64,000 nucleotides of DNA from Beijerinckia mobilis (GTDB taxonomy: Bacteria; Pseudomonadota; Alphaproteobacteria; Rhizobiales; Beijerinckiaceae): NCBI RefSeq assembly GCF_000745425.1, contig NZ_JQJH01000011.1:89862-153861 (forward strand), written 5' to 3'. Every line of letters starts with the position of its first letter. Within the stretch, counting starts at the first letter, position 1. This document shows, in pieces, positions 47,268 to 59,274 of this stretch. The position numbers and the translations under genes are program-made. The notes beneath the pieces are model-generated. The model saw nothing but the letters and a program-made list of their open reading frames with translations. It did not search any database and was not told where the DNA came from.

Positions 47268-49007
47268 CTATTGTGTATCAAGGTATGCATGTAAATCATT
47301 CATAAATTTAGAGAGCGGCGCATCGTCGCCGAGTTTTCTCGATGCTAAATATTCTAAAGCTCTTGTAGTGTAAGCAGTCTTATTTTTCGAGTAGGGTACA
47401 TCGGGCTCAAGCCAAGACTCACGTTCGCCGACGGGCACGAGAAAAAGGCCGACATCCGCGCAGATGTGAATGAGACGCTTTAAGTCATCCTTGGCTTTCT
47501 CGTTCAGCAAGTCCGACTGAACGCCAAAGCGCTTTAGCTTGGACCAGGCGCTCGTTTCCGCACGGAGGTCGCTTAGCCTTCCCTTGAGCCACTCCAGCTT
47601 TTTCTCCGCACTAGCCAGGTTCAGTTCTGCCATCTTGACTGGAAGCTCTTCGAGATGACCGATAACCTTTGCAACAAGGTCTGAAGAAGGCGTTGCTTCA
47701 ATACAAGAGCGAACGCTGGCAGCCAGTTGGACGGCTTCCTCAGTGTCTTTCAGGAAAGCCTGTACGACCTTCAAGAACTCCGGGGCAATGCGGATGAGAT
47801 CGATGTCCACAATTGCAGCATGAGGGACACACATATGTTTGTATGGTGTCGCCACTGTCGCTGTGGCCTGCTTACTGTAAGAGTTGACATAGTATGTCTC
47901 TCCAGCACGATCGTCGTTCGTCGATAGGGCTCCATATAGAACGGCATCGCCATCCGATTCAGTAATGACAACTTTACGGTAGAAGATACCATCAAGCACA
48001 CGGCCGGAGGAGAGGACGTGATTTCCAGCGATTGTCTTAAGCTCTTCTGGGCTCAGGGATGTAACCAACTGGCCATTCCGACCGCGTGATATCCGAATGA
48101 CTGTGATGTCCGTCCTAGCTGCGATGACGCCGCGCAAAAAGTCAGCACTGTGGGTGGAGCAAATGATTTGTTTACCCCCGAAGTTCTCTCCGCATAAGGC
48201 CTTTCCCATCTGGAATGCCTGCGGTGGATGGAGAAAGGCCTCAGGCTCATCGACTAGGATGACCTCCCGCGATAGGGATTTAGCAGCGCCGAGGGTCGCG
48301 ACGAAGCTCCGCAGGCCATCCCCCTGTTCATCTAGACGCGCACATTTTTGCATAAATTCGCGAGCCCGAGCCCTATCATCCCGTGGTAAGTTGACGAAGG
48401 AGTCTGCGACTCGCATTTCAAGCGCGCCGGGATCGGAAAAATTGTCAAGAGCAACTTCTATATTAAAAGCCTGTTGGATACGCTCAGAAAGCCATTTCTC
48501 GTCTTCATTGGAATTGGAGCTCTGGAAAAGTGCTTCTACGAGGCTGGTAACACCCGGGTTGTGAGGGCGATGGAGATTTGTTTTGTGTTTGGAAAAGCTA
48601 AGGCGCGCCTCGGTCGTGAGATAGGCAAGTAGCTGGCGCACGAATGATGAAGCTATGAACGCGCGTGCAGTGTCTTCCGACAACGTATGTTGGGCAAGCT
48701 GGTTCGGGAAGTATTGGATGGACATATTCTCATCAAGACTAATGCCGGCACCATCTAGGAAATACTGCCCCGCATTATTCGCTTTCAAACCCGCAGCGAG
48801 GCTCGTCACCAACTCAATTGCACTACGACCAATGTCGATCCCTACGTGCTCCAGGACTTTCATTTGTTCCTTTCGCCCACTCGCACATAAGGTGATATCC
48901 CGCAGCAGCTGGCTCTTTCCTGCATTGTTCGGACCAACGATTACAGTGAAGATGTTGAGAGGAATAGGCGCCTTGCCACGAGGTACGATGTCAGTAATAC
49001 GATACAT
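47268..49007 (-). CDS. OLD-like AAA ATPase with TOPRIM-type nuclease domain
   Basis: A 579-residue protein. The ATPase half starts MYRITDIVPRGKAPIPLNIF and has Walker A VGPNNAGKS (residues 25-32), a signature-like segment LDEQGDGLRSF (225-235), Walker B VILVDEPEAFLHPP (249-262) and the His switch ICSTHSADFL. The C-terminal half begins with VVITESDGDAVLYGAL (Glu 350) and AIVDIDLI (Asp 401 and Asp 403), which fit a TOPRIM metal site, though the first motif differs from the usual LVEG. The architecture matches OLD-family defence nucleases. No second subunit gene (such as a UvrD-like or HNH partner) is adjacent, so it appears solitary. The gene is less GC-rich than its neighbours. Confidence 0.7.
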   Translation of the reverse strand: MYRITDIVPRGKAPIPLNIFTVIVGPNNAGKSQLLRDITLCASGRKEQMKVLEHVGIDIGRSAIELVTSLAAGLKANNAGQYFLDGAGISLDENMSIQYFPNQLAQHTLSEDTARAFIASSFVRQLLAYLTTEARLSFSKHKTNLHRPHNPGVTSLVEALFQSSNSNEDEKWLSERIQQAFNIEVALDNFSDPGALEMRVADSFVNLPRDDRARAREFMQKCARLDEQGDGLRSFVATLGAAKSLSREVILVDEPEAFLHPPQAFQMGKALCGENFGGKQIICSTHSADFLRGVIAARTDITVIRISRGRNGQLVTSLSPEELKTIAGNHVLSSGRVLDGIFYRKVVITESDGDAVLYGALSTNDDRAGETYYVNSYSKQATATVATPYKHMCVPHAAIVDIDLIRIAPEFLKVVQAFLKDTEEAVQLAASVRSCIEATPSSDLVAKVIGHLEELPVKMAELNLASAEKKLEWLKGRLSDLRAETSAWSKLKRFGVQSDLLNEKAKDDLKRLIHICADVGLFLVPVGERESWLEPDVPYSKNKTAYTTRALEYLASRKLGDDAPLSKFMNDLHAYLDTQ

Positions 49008-49482
49008 ATTTAGGTACTCAAAATATTGGCGCGAAGAGATACAGGCATCTATGACAATGCATCCCTCACATCGAGCTTCAACACAACCTTATATTGGAGT
49101 GAAGCTTCCGAATTGGCCAGTTTGTCGGAGAGGTTATTCAGTATAATATACATTTTTTCTAACAGGGGCGGAGGAATGATTTTTGATCTTTCTAGAGCGA
49201 TTTCGGATGGCTTCAAAACACCTCATAAAAAATACGGTATTTTCCGAAACTTTTAATTACCACGCGACTCTATTCCAATGCGAAACCGCTCTATTAACGG
49301 GAAGCGGATGCCTCCTCACGGTCGAACGATGACGTTAAAGGATTATGACACCCAAGTCCGTAAACGATGCAAAACAACCTGAAAATCTTCCCCCACATTA
49401 AACCAATCAATCATCATCTCCGCAGACAATATCCATTCCCCGACGCCAAAGATATAAACGGCATCATTCCCCCAACCCAAAC
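49008..49482. other. Gap upstream of the OLD-like gene
   Basis: 475 bases, AT-rich to about 49260. It presumably holds the promoter of the OLD-like gene. No recognisable gene. Confidence 0.4.
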
Positions 49483-49953
49483 TCACTCCTGTCCCAAAAG
49501 CGCCCTCGCAAGACCCACCGCGCCCGCACACACATCCCGCCATGTCTCCTCAAATCCGGCATCAGCGCCATAATAGGGATCGGCGACATCCTGACCGGCG
49601 CGGCCCGGCACATGGTCGAGCAGCAGGCTGAGGTTCGCGATGCTGTCTGTAGGCGCAAGCCGCCGCAAGGCCGCGAGATGGCCTTTGTCCAGCGCAACGA
49701 GATGGGTGAATGTTACAAAATCCTCGCGCCTCACCTGCCGCGCGCGATAGGCACCGATCTCAAACCCATGACGGCGGGCGACGGCCTGGGCGCGCGGATC
49801 CGGCGGCTCGCCTGTGTGCCAATTGCCGGTGCCGGCGGAGTCGACAGAGGCGGTGAGGCCGCGCCGTATGACCTCCTCGCGAAAGGCCGCCTCGGCCAGC
49901 GGCGAGCGGCAGATATTGCCGGTGCAGACGAACAGAATGGCATAGGACCGCAA
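49483..49953 (-). CDS. Low-molecular-weight protein tyrosine phosphatase family
   Basis: A 156-residue protein with the catalytic P-loop VCTGNICRSPLAEAAF (Cx5R) near its start and the general-acid Asp in DVADPYYG. HTGEPPDPRAQAV is also typical. It may dephosphorylate tyrosine in proteins, or arsenate in relatives. No ATG fits; TTG at 49953, with AAGGA upstream (AAAGGAATCTGACCC), is the best start. The frame continues upstream to 50199 into the end of the SbcC-like gene, which is a shadow. It follows that gene by 46 bases. Confidence 0.85.
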   Translation of the reverse strand: MRSYAILFVCTGNICRSPLAEAAFREEVIRRGLTASVDSAGTGNWHTGEPPDPRAQAVARRHGFEIGAYRARQVRREDFVTFTHLVALDKGHLAALRRLAPTDSIANLSLLLDHVPGRAGQDVADPYYGADAGFEETWRDVCAGAVGLARALLGQE

Positions 49954-49999
49954 CAGGGTCAGATTCCTTTCGGGGATACAGGCCGGAGATACAGCCGCG

Positions 50000-52900
50000 T
50001 CACAATTGGATGACATCGAGCGCGTCACCGAGATAATGTCGCGCGATCTCCACCACATGGGCGTGATGGGTGAAGAGAATGGGCTGCACCCTGTCGCCAA
50101 TGGCAGCGAGAGCGCGCAGGCCCTGGCCGGTGCGGCGATCATCGAAACTCGCAAACAGATCATCGCCGATGAAGGGCGCCGCCTCGGCGCGTTCGGCATA
50201 ATCGGCGAGATAGGCGAGACGCAAAGCGAGATAGAATTGATCGCGCGTGCCCTCGCTCATCTGGCCGATCCGTAGCAGGCCGGCGCCGCCCGCCCCCTCC
50301 TTGCCGCCGACCAGAAGCGGTTTATCATCCTCGTCGAATTCCTGTTCGATCAGGGTCCATTCGCCCGCCGTCAGATCGCTGAAAAGGGCGCTGGCGCGCC
50401 GCAGCAGCGGATTCTGACTCGCTTCCCGCGTCCGTTCGATCGTCCGCTCGATCAGCCGCGCGCCGATCTTGCGCAGCAGAAAAGCGCGCGCCGCCTCGGC
50501 CATTTCCGCCTCGGCATTGCGGCGCTGCTGCAAAGCGATTTCGGCGCCCTCGCCGTCGCCGCCCTCGAGCTTCTGGCGCCGCTCCACCCGCTTCGCATGT
50601 TCGGCATAGATCTCATTGGTTTTGCTGATCGTCTGTTCGGTCTGGCGATGCACGGCCTCGCGATCGGCGTCCAGCCGGTCGCGGTCGATCGCGGCGAGGT
50701 CGCGGCGTAGCTCCTCCTCGCCGCAGCCCTCAGCGAGATCGCTGATTTGCAGACGCTTTTCCTCGATCTCGCGGGAGAGACGCCCGCGTTCCTCAAGCCG
50801 CTGCCACAAAGCGCCAAGCTCGTCGCGGGCGCAGGCGAGTGTGTCGGCGCAATACGTGAGGCGAAGCTCGACGGCCTCGCGCCCTTCCCGCGCCAGCGCG
50901 ATTTCCGCATCGAGCCGGGTGAGCGTTTCACGGCCGCCCTCGCGGCGCGAGAAGGCCTGCTGCGCCGCCGACAGGCGTTTGTTGAGCGTCCGCACGGCAT
51001 CATGCGGCGGCAGGTCGAGAAGATCGGTTGCGAGCGCCTGCACCAAAGCCGCGGCATCCTCCTCGAAACTTTTGCGGTCGCGTTTCATGCCGTCGACGCG
51101 GCGGGCGAGAGCGTCCCGCTTTTCGAGCAGGGGTGGCACTTTTGCCCAAATGGCGAGCGCGGCTTCGGCCTCCTCGAACGAGGCTTCGCCACGCAGGCCA
51201 ATCGCCTGCATGGCCGCGCCCCATTCCTGCAAAAAGCCCCGGCGCTGTTCCTCGCCACGGGCGCGCGCCGCCTTCAGCGCCTCGATCCGCTCACCAAGAT
51301 CGCGCGCGCTGACGGCAAGCGCACGCGCACCGTCATAAGACTCGCGGCGGCGGCGCAGAACCCGCTCGATTTCGCCATGAAGGTTTTCTGGATCCTCCCG
51401 ATCAGCCTCTTCGAGATCGAGGGCTTTCGCAAGGCTCAGGAGTTGCCCGGTCTCCGCTTCGAGCCGCACCTTGGCGGCCGCAAAGGCGGATTGTTCCGCC
51501 AAGAGACTTTCGCGGCGGCGCAAAAGCGCCTCGATCTGCGCCAGAAAGTTTTGCATCTCGCCGGGCGCGAGCGGTTCAAGCCCGGCGGGCCGCCACAAAG
51601 CCCGCCATTCTTCCGTCAAGGCGTCGCGGCGGCTGAGAAGGCCGGTTTCACGCTCCCCTGCCGCCTCCGCCCGGCTTTCCGTTTCCTGGCAGAGCCGCGT
51701 CAGCCGCTGATAGTCGGCAATCCTTTGCGCCTCACCGACGGCGCGGTCGGCGAGAAGATCGGCATGAAGGCGCAGCCGGTCAAAACCGGCGATGACGGTC
51801 ACAAGGCTTTCTTGCGCCAGCAGCGCCTCGCCCAAAAGATGGCGGCGCAGGCTCTCCCAGACTTCATCGCGCCCGGCGCGCGCCTTTTCGATCGCCTCAC
51901 GCGAGGCGACAGGCCCCTCTCCGGCCAGACGCGCGAGGTCGCGCCGCGCCGCCTCCCCCTCGGCCAAAGCCTCGGCCTTGCGCTCCTTTTCGCGCCGCAG
52001 ATCGGCGTCTAGCGCATCGAAATCGGTGCGGAAACGGGCAAGGGTTTCGGACCCCGGCAGCATGGCGGCTGCCAAAACATCGAGCGAGGCGACGGGCGGA
52101 CGCAGCCGCGCGGCGGCCTCGTGCAGCACTTTCGTCTCGGTCTCGATCCGGGCCTGCGATTCGCGATGGCGCGCGATGGCGCCGGGAAGACTGGCAAGCG
52201 CGCCAAAGCGGTCGGCCAGCGGGGCGGGATCGGTGCAGGCGCCGAACCGCTCCTGCTCTCGCGCCAGAGCAGCGGCCTTTTCCTCATCGGCGGCGAGTGT
52301 TTCCTCGTGTGCGCGCGCCTCGATCGCCGCCTTTTGCCCCAAGGTAATGAGCCGCTCGACCCGGGCAATGGCGGCATCGCCCGGCTGGTGCTGCGCCAAA
52401 TCCGTCCCGCCGGCGAAATCCTCATCGTCGGAAGGCCGCAGACGCGCCGCGCATTGACGCAATTCCGCGTCGCAGCTTTCCATATCACCGGCGACACGCG
52501 GCAGATCCGTCAGAATTTTCGCGTAATTCTCGGTGCGGGCGAAGAGCCCGCTGACGCTTTCCGCCCTAGCGAGCAAAGCCTCATCGACGAGAATCGCGGC
52601 AATCTCCCGTCCAGCACGTTCGTAAGCTTCGGCAAGCTCGGCAAGTTTGCTGTCGAGCGAGGCGGCCTTGCCCAAAGCCTCGCCAAGTTCCTGCAACAGG
52701 CGGGGATCAGCTTCCGGCAGGACGCCCTGCGCCTCGATCTGTCGCAGACGCCCATCAATGGCATCAAGCAGCGGCGCGACACGTTTCAATCTGGCGAGGC
52801 GGGCTTCCTCACGGGCCAGCCCTTCGCGCTCCTGCCGGAGATTGTCGAGTTCCGCGCCAAGCTCTGAGATCTCGGCATTGAGACTTTTCCAGTCATCGGC

Positions 52901-53524
52901 CCTGAGTTCGTCGGAGCGGATCGCCGCGCTCGCCGCATTGTAACGGTCGAGCGCCTGATAAAAGAGCCGGTGGCCAGCCTTGCGCGTGCCATAGAGTTGA
53001 TCGGCTTCCTCATCAAGCGTCTGGCGCAGGCTGACGAGACCGCGAAGGCCCGAGGCCGCGGCGAGCAGGCTGGCGCCGACATCACCCTCGGTTCCGGCCA
53101 GATCGGTGGCGCTCGCCCGGAGCCTTTCGGCATTGAGACCGAAGGCATGATCGAAGACCGCGCGCGAGAGGCCGCCAAGGTATGGCGCCAGCGCATCATC
53201 CGGCAGCACGGCGCCTTCCGCATCACTGAGCGCATTCTTGTTGCCCGGCTTACGGCGAAACGACAGGCGGCTGCCGTCGCGCGCGAGCAGCGTCGCTCCA
53301 AGCCGCAGATCCTTCGCCCTCTGATCGAAGGCATAGGGGGAATTGCGGGCGGGAATGCCAAACAGAAGATCGCCGATGGCGGCAAGGGTCGAACTTTTGC
53401 CGGCCTCGTTGCGGCCATAGACCACATGCAGTTTCGCATCCTCGCGAAAGGTCAGGAGACGATCAGTCTTCTGCTGCTCGGAAAAGGGGCCGTAGCGTTC
53501 GAGCGAAAGCGAGACAAAACGCAT
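50000..53524 (-). CDS. SbcC/Rad50-like ATPase, YhaN type
   Basis: A 1174-residue SMC-like ATPase. Walker A is VVYGRNEAGKSSTLAAIGDL (residues 34-53). Very long coiled coils rich in Glu, Ala, Arg and Leu follow. The C-terminal ATPase half has the signature-like RIGQMSEGTRDQFYLALRLA and a Walker B variant, FIGDDLFASFDD, before the H-loop FTHHAHV. It pairs with the next upstream gene, a metallophosphoesterase, in the arrangement of yhaO-yhaN, an SbcCD relative, with a five-base gap. The pair probably processes DNA ends or hairpins. The Walker B DDLF in place of DEP is typical of this YhaN branch. Confidence 0.85.
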   Translation of the reverse strand: MRFVSLSLERYGPFSEQQKTDRLLTFREDAKLHVVYGRNEAGKSSTLAAIGDLLFGIPARNSPYAFDQRAKDLRLGATLLARDGSRLSFRRKPGNKNALSDAEGAVLPDDALAPYLGGLSRAVFDHAFGLNAERLRASATDLAGTEGDVGASLLAAASGLRGLVSLRQTLDEEADQLYGTRKAGHRLFYQALDRYNAASAAIRSDELRADDWKSLNAEISELGAELDNLRQEREGLAREEARLARLKRVAPLLDAIDGRLRQIEAQGVLPEADPRLLQELGEALGKAASLDSKLAELAEAYERAGREIAAILVDEALLARAESVSGLFARTENYAKILTDLPRVAGDMESCDAELRQCAARLRPSDDEDFAGGTDLAQHQPGDAAIARVERLITLGQKAAIEARAHEETLAADEEKAAALAREQERFGACTDPAPLADRFGALASLPGAIARHRESQARIETETKVLHEAAARLRPPVASLDVLAAAMLPGSETLARFRTDFDALDADLRREKERKAEALAEGEAARRDLARLAGEGPVASREAIEKARAGRDEVWESLRRHLLGEALLAQESLVTVIAGFDRLRLHADLLADRAVGEAQRIADYQRLTRLCQETESRAEAAGERETGLLSRRDALTEEWRALWRPAGLEPLAPGEMQNFLAQIEALLRRRESLLAEQSAFAAAKVRLEAETGQLLSLAKALDLEEADREDPENLHGEIERVLRRRRESYDGARALAVSARDLGERIEALKAARARGEEQRRGFLQEWGAAMQAIGLRGEASFEEAEAALAIWAKVPPLLEKRDALARRVDGMKRDRKSFEEDAAALVQALATDLLDLPPHDAVRTLNKRLSAAQQAFSRREGGRETLTRLDAEIALAREGREAVELRLTYCADTLACARDELGALWQRLEERGRLSREIEEKRLQISDLAEGCGEEELRRDLAAIDRDRLDADREAVHRQTEQTISKTNEIYAEHAKRVERRQKLEGGDGEGAEIALQQRRNAEAEMAEAARAFLLRKIGARLIERTIERTREASQNPLLRRASALFSDLTAGEWTLIEQEFDEDDKPLLVGGKEGAGGAGLLRIGQMSEGTRDQFYLALRLAYLADYAERAEAAPFIGDDLFASFDDRRTGQGLRALAAIGDRVQPILFTHHAHVVEIARHYLGDALDVIQL

Positions 53525-53529
53525 CGCAT

Positions 53530-54756
53530 TCAGGCTCCCAACCGCCCGCAGGCCAGCGCCCGCGCATCCTCGATCAGCGCGCCAATATCCTCGGCCAACG
53601 GGTCACCCTGCGCACTACAGCCCGGCGGCAGTTTCGCCCGGATTTCGGCGGCGAGTTTTTCCACCTCCTCGCGCAACAGGGGATCGTCCTCGCACTGGCG
53701 GAGCAGGCTTGCGAGATCGAGATCGGAAGCGGGGGACGAGGCAGGCGGTTCGCGCGTCGAGAGTACCAGCCTTTCCAGCCAGACATCCTCGCCAAGACGA
53801 TGCGCCACCGCCTGGACATTATCGGCAAGCGCCTGTTCATCCGCCCGCAGCGCCGCATGGAGCGGCGTTTCGCCGGACAATTCCACCCGGACGGCGAGCA
53901 GGCGGCCGCCGGCCTCCGTGACGAACGGCGCGATCCCCGCCTCGACATGGGCGAGAAGCGCCGCCTCATCCTCGATGCCACTGGAAAGATCGAGCGAAAG
54001 CCGCGCGAAACGCGCCTGATCAAAGGCGACATGGGTGAGATTTTTTACATGCCCGTCTTCCACATCGACCCGTACCGCGCCTTTTGCGCCGCATTCGCGG
54101 ATGCTGCGCCCCTGCAAATTGCCCGCATAGACGATTTTGGGGTCATCGCAGAGAATTTCATAGGCATGGGCATGGCCGAGCGCCCAATAATCATAGCCGC
54201 GCAGCCGCATGTCCTCGATCGTGCAGGGCGCATAACGCGCATGCGGCGGCCTTCCGTCGCAGGATGTATGCAAGACACCAATATTGAAACAGCCGGCGAC
54301 GGGGGCGGGATAGGTCTCCGCGTAATTCTCGCTGACGTCACGGTTGGGGAAACTGCGGCCATGCAGGGCGACGCCGAGATCATCTCGACGGAAGGTCGAA
54401 GGTTTCTGGACGGAAAACAGATGCACGCTGTCCGGCAGCGCGATCGTCCGCGTGACGACGCTTGCCGCATCATGATTGCCGCGCAGCACGTAAACGCCAA
54501 TGCCGGCGCGATGAAGCCGCGAGACCTCGCGGTTGAAGAACAGACCGATCGAGGAATCCTTCCATTCCCCGTCGTAAATATCACCGGCGATGACGACGAA
54601 GGCCAGTGCCTGATCAATCGCATAAGTGACGAGGTCGATGAAGGCCTGGCGGCTCGCATGGGCGAAGCGGCGGGCAATCTCCTCATCCTTGGCGGCAAGG
54701 CCGATCAGCGGGCTGCCGAGATGCAGATCGGCAGCATGGAGAAAGCTGAATTTCAT
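53530..54756 (-). CDS. DNA repair exonuclease, YhaO/SbcD-like metallophosphoesterase
   Basis: A 408-residue calcineurin-like phosphoesterase. The metal-site motifs are FLHAADLHLGS, VIAGDIYDGEW, LRGNHDAASVV and WALGHAHAYEIL. YAGNLQGRSI is also present. A C-terminal domain of about 150 residues follows. It is a Mn-dependent nuclease partner of the YhaN ATPase and lies five bases upstream of it. Met 8 of the frame (ATG 54756) is preceded by GGAAGG and starts MKFSFLHAADLH, which is the family start. Normal length for YhaO. Confidence 0.88.
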   Translation of the reverse strand: MKFSFLHAADLHLGSPLIGLAAKDEEIARRFAHASRQAFIDLVTYAIDQALAFVVIAGDIYDGEWKDSSIGLFFNREVSRLHRAGIGVYVLRGNHDAASVVTRTIALPDSVHLFSVQKPSTFRRDDLGVALHGRSFPNRDVSENYAETYPAPVAGCFNIGVLHTSCDGRPPHARYAPCTIEDMRLRGYDYWALGHAHAYEILCDDPKIVYAGNLQGRSIRECGAKGAVRVDVEDGHVKNLTHVAFDQARFARLSLDLSSGIEDEAALLAHVEAGIAPFVTEAGGRLLAVRVELSGETPLHAALRADEQALADNVQAVAHRLGEDVWLERLVLSTREPPASSPASDLDLASLLRQCEDDPLLREEVEKLAAEIRAKLPPGCSAQGDPLAEDIGALIEDARALACGRLGA

Positions 54757-54893
54757 GGGCCTTCCATTCGCGAGCACGAATCAGACATGCCGAGGCTACA
54801 GAGCGTTCGGCCCACAGACCATGCACGGCCGCGCAAGATTTACAACCGGGAGGATGGCGCGAAACATTGCTCGCGCGTCACCTGTCTGTTGCA

Positions 54894-56786
<1,893 letters not shown>

Positions 56787-57068
56787 CGCCCGTCAGAAAC
56801 CGGAAAACACTCCGACAGGCGGCCGGCAGGGGATCGGACCATCGAGGAAAGCCGCTAAACGCCCGATGCACCGGGCAAGGCTGCCCGGAACGGGGCTCGA
56901 TAGCCAGGAATCCTCTACCGGAAAAACCATCACCTTTCCAATCCTCCGCCAGGCTCGTAAGCCCTGCCCCGCTTCTTTTCATAGACTTGCCGAAGCCGTG
57001 ACTTGTCCGCGATCGAAGACCGGATCAGCGCCTGCGCTCACTTTGGCCGCGCAGCCATCCGGACGGGT

Positions 57069-58577
57069 CTAAAACGACCAGAACGTGCCAAGCACGAAAG
57101 CGTCACCGCTGATGCTGCCGCCAGCTTGATTGCGGGAAATCGAGTGAACATATTCACCCTGTAATCCCACCCAATCGGTCAATTTATAGCGGGCCAGTGC
57201 GACAATGTTCTCGTTGCTGTGCAGCAGTGTTGTCGGATCCCCGTAATTGGCCTGAAGGACACTAATGCCATAAGCGGCGCCGATGGTGAAACGGTCGAAG
57301 AATGTGTAGGTGGCCTGCCCATAGCCGCCAAAGGAATTACGCTTCTCGCCATTGGTGCTGATGCCATCGAAGAACAAAAAGGTCGAGCCCATGCCACGCC
57401 CATAATAGGCATAAGCAAGCAGACTGACCGCATCCACATCGAGACGGGCACCGGCATCGACGGCCAAGGAGCGTATATTCGTGCCCGGTGCCATGGATCC
57501 ATTGAGTGCGACCGAATCGCCGATCTCGACACGATGCTGCTGCGTCATGCCAGAGGTCCAGGCCGTCAGTTCCGCATTGTCGGAGACCGCCCCCTTATAT
57601 TTTACCTTCCATTGAATGTTCGGCTGATCATGTCCGGTCATCGTACCGGAAAGACCAGAATAATTGACGAGGCCGTAGGGCGAGAAGACACCGACCGAGA
57701 AAGTGAAACCGTCGATATCTGGCGAAATGTATGTGATTTGCGGAAACCAGTCCATGTAATAATAGCCGAAGCCGATATGACCGAGCGTCGAATTGCCCGG
57801 CGCCGCATTACCGGAAGGCGTACCACCACCGGGAATGGTGGCGTCATTGAGCACGGCATCGGCGGCAAAGAGCGCGATATCACGGCCGACCTTCACCGTA
57901 CCGAAATCCTGAGAGCCTATAGTGCCGAAAACCTGACGCACATCGATGCCGGGCGTACCGAGCGCCGTCGCAGTGCCACCATTATTGGCATTGTATTTTC
58001 CGACGGCGACATTGCTGCCCGCCGTATAAATGCCCAAGGTGAATCCAAGATCATAGCCATCCTGGCGTGTCGAGATCGAGGTTACGAGCGCGCTCGGCAC
58101 CAGGCCCGCGCGGATCGAATTTGTGTTGTTGACGGAACTGTTGCCGGAGAGGCCGCCGGCGACATCGGCATTGCCCTGAGTCTTGAACGTCTCCACCGCG
58201 AAGAAGCTCAAAAGGCCCGTCAGCTTGACATCGACCGCACCGATATGCACACCAATACCTTTGTCGAGACGCGTGACATAGCGATCATCGGGAGCGACGA
58301 CGACATTTTCCTTCGTGACCACTTTGCGGCCTGGAACAACATATTTCCGTTCCTTCTGTTTCAATTCGGCGGCATGGCGGCCTTTCAGGGTCTTGTATTC
58401 GCTATGGCTCAAAATGCCCTTTGCCTTCAACTGGTCAAGCAATTGATCGGTTGTATCCGCATAAGCACCTGTGCATGACAGACCGACAGACAACGCCATC
58501 GCGGCAAGTCTTGTGCCCCTACCTTCGGGAATGCGGCGCTCCGCCTCAAACCCCGCAGAAATTTCTGCCGCAGTCAT
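57069..58577 (-). CDS. Outer-membrane porin
   Basis: A 502-residue precursor. A signal peptide (LAAMALSVGLSCTGAYA) is followed by a coiled-coil-like segment (DTTDQLLDQLKAKGILSHSE, with a Lys-rich stretch), then beta-strand-rich sequence with alternating hydrophobic residues and Gly/Asn-rich loops. The C-terminal strand ends FVLGTFWSF, with the terminal Phe used in outer-membrane assembly. Such porins are frequent near alcohol-oxidation genes in methylotrophs, but the substrate is unknown. ATG at 58499 is an alternative start. Confidence 0.8.
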   Translation of the reverse strand: MTAAEISAGFEAERRIPEGRGTRLAAMALSVGLSCTGAYADTTDQLLDQLKAKGILSHSEYKTLKGRHAAELKQKERKYVVPGRKVVTKENVVVAPDDRYVTRLDKGIGVHIGAVDVKLTGLLSFFAVETFKTQGNADVAGGLSGNSSVNNTNSIRAGLVPSALVTSISTRQDGYDLGFTLGIYTAGSNVAVGKYNANNGGTATALGTPGIDVRQVFGTIGSQDFGTVKVGRDIALFAADAVLNDATIPGGGTPSGNAAPGNSTLGHIGFGYYYMDWFPQITYISPDIDGFTFSVGVFSPYGLVNYSGLSGTMTGHDQPNIQWKVKYKGAVSDNAELTAWTSGMTQQHRVEIGDSVALNGSMAPGTNIRSLAVDAGARLDVDAVSLLAYAYYGRGMGSTFLFFDGISTNGEKRNSFGGYGQATYTFFDRFTIGAAYGISVLQANYGDPTTLLHSNENIVALARYKLTDWVGLQGEYVHSISRNQAGGSISGDAFVLGTFWSF

Positions 58578-58719
58578 CTCATTCCTCCCCGTCCAGCCGC
58601 TTCATGGCCGGAGTTCCTTTGCATTCACCGGACGCCAGAGCTCCGCGTGATTATCGCCCTCCCCCAGGCGCGCAGAGTTTATGGTATCCGGGCCGGCGCA
58701 ATCCGCACCGTATTTCGTT

Positions 58720-59274
58720 TCAACCTTGGCGCTGCACGCACAAGGCGCGTCCGTGAACCTTGTTGGCGGTTGCGAACGGATGTTTACGCCCATCGATGAG
58801 ATTCACGTCCACGGCTCGTTCCTCGCCATGTTCTCCGGAAGATTCGAGACGGGTCCGGCTCCAGAACCAGGGCCCGCTCAATTGGAGCGCCGCCGGAACC
58901 TTGCAGCCGAATTTCGTCTTCTCGTGATGCCCACAGGGGACAACATCCTCCTTGTCTTTGTCGCGCATATAAAGGCTTGTCAGATCCTCGACTGTCGGCA
59001 GTTCCCAGGCACCATCCGCGAGTTGAAGCCCGGCGCAATAGGCTTGCGCTCCACGCCAATCGACATCCTCGCCATTGTCACGCGCCGCCCATTGAAGATG
59101 GGTGACGTCATCCTTGAGGGTTCCATCGGCATCGAGCCGCCATCGCTCCTCGCCAGGCTTTACAGCCGTGGAAATACCTTGCGGGTCAGCCGTTTCAGCA
59201 CGCATGGGCGCGTTCATGCTTCCTCCCATGAACAGGGCGAGAACAATCAACGAAATGGAACGATAGGACATCAT
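58720..59274 (-). CDS. Secreted DUF1566 (Lcl-like) protein
   Basis: A 184-residue protein with a signal peptide (SISLIVLALFMGGSMNAPMRA) and a DUF1566 domain: DDVTHLQWAARDNGEDVDWR, AYCAGLQLADGAWELPTVED and the C-terminal PFATANKVHGRALCVQRQ. DUF1566 proteins are extracellular or periplasmic; some bind collagen or sugar-like ligands, and many are unknown. Two ATG codons stand in tandem at 59274 and 59271. It lies between the porin gene and the PQQ alcohol dehydrogenase gene on the same strand. The 400-base gap to the latter has no further gene. Confidence 0.75.
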   Translation of the reverse strand: MMSYRSISLIVLALFMGGSMNAPMRAETADPQGISTAVKPGEERWRLDADGTLKDDVTHLQWAARDNGEDVDWRGAQAYCAGLQLADGAWELPTVEDLTSLYMRDKDKEDVVPCGHHEKTKFGCKVPAALQLSGPWFWSRTRLESSGEHGEERAVDVNLIDGRKHPFATANKVHGRALCVQRQG

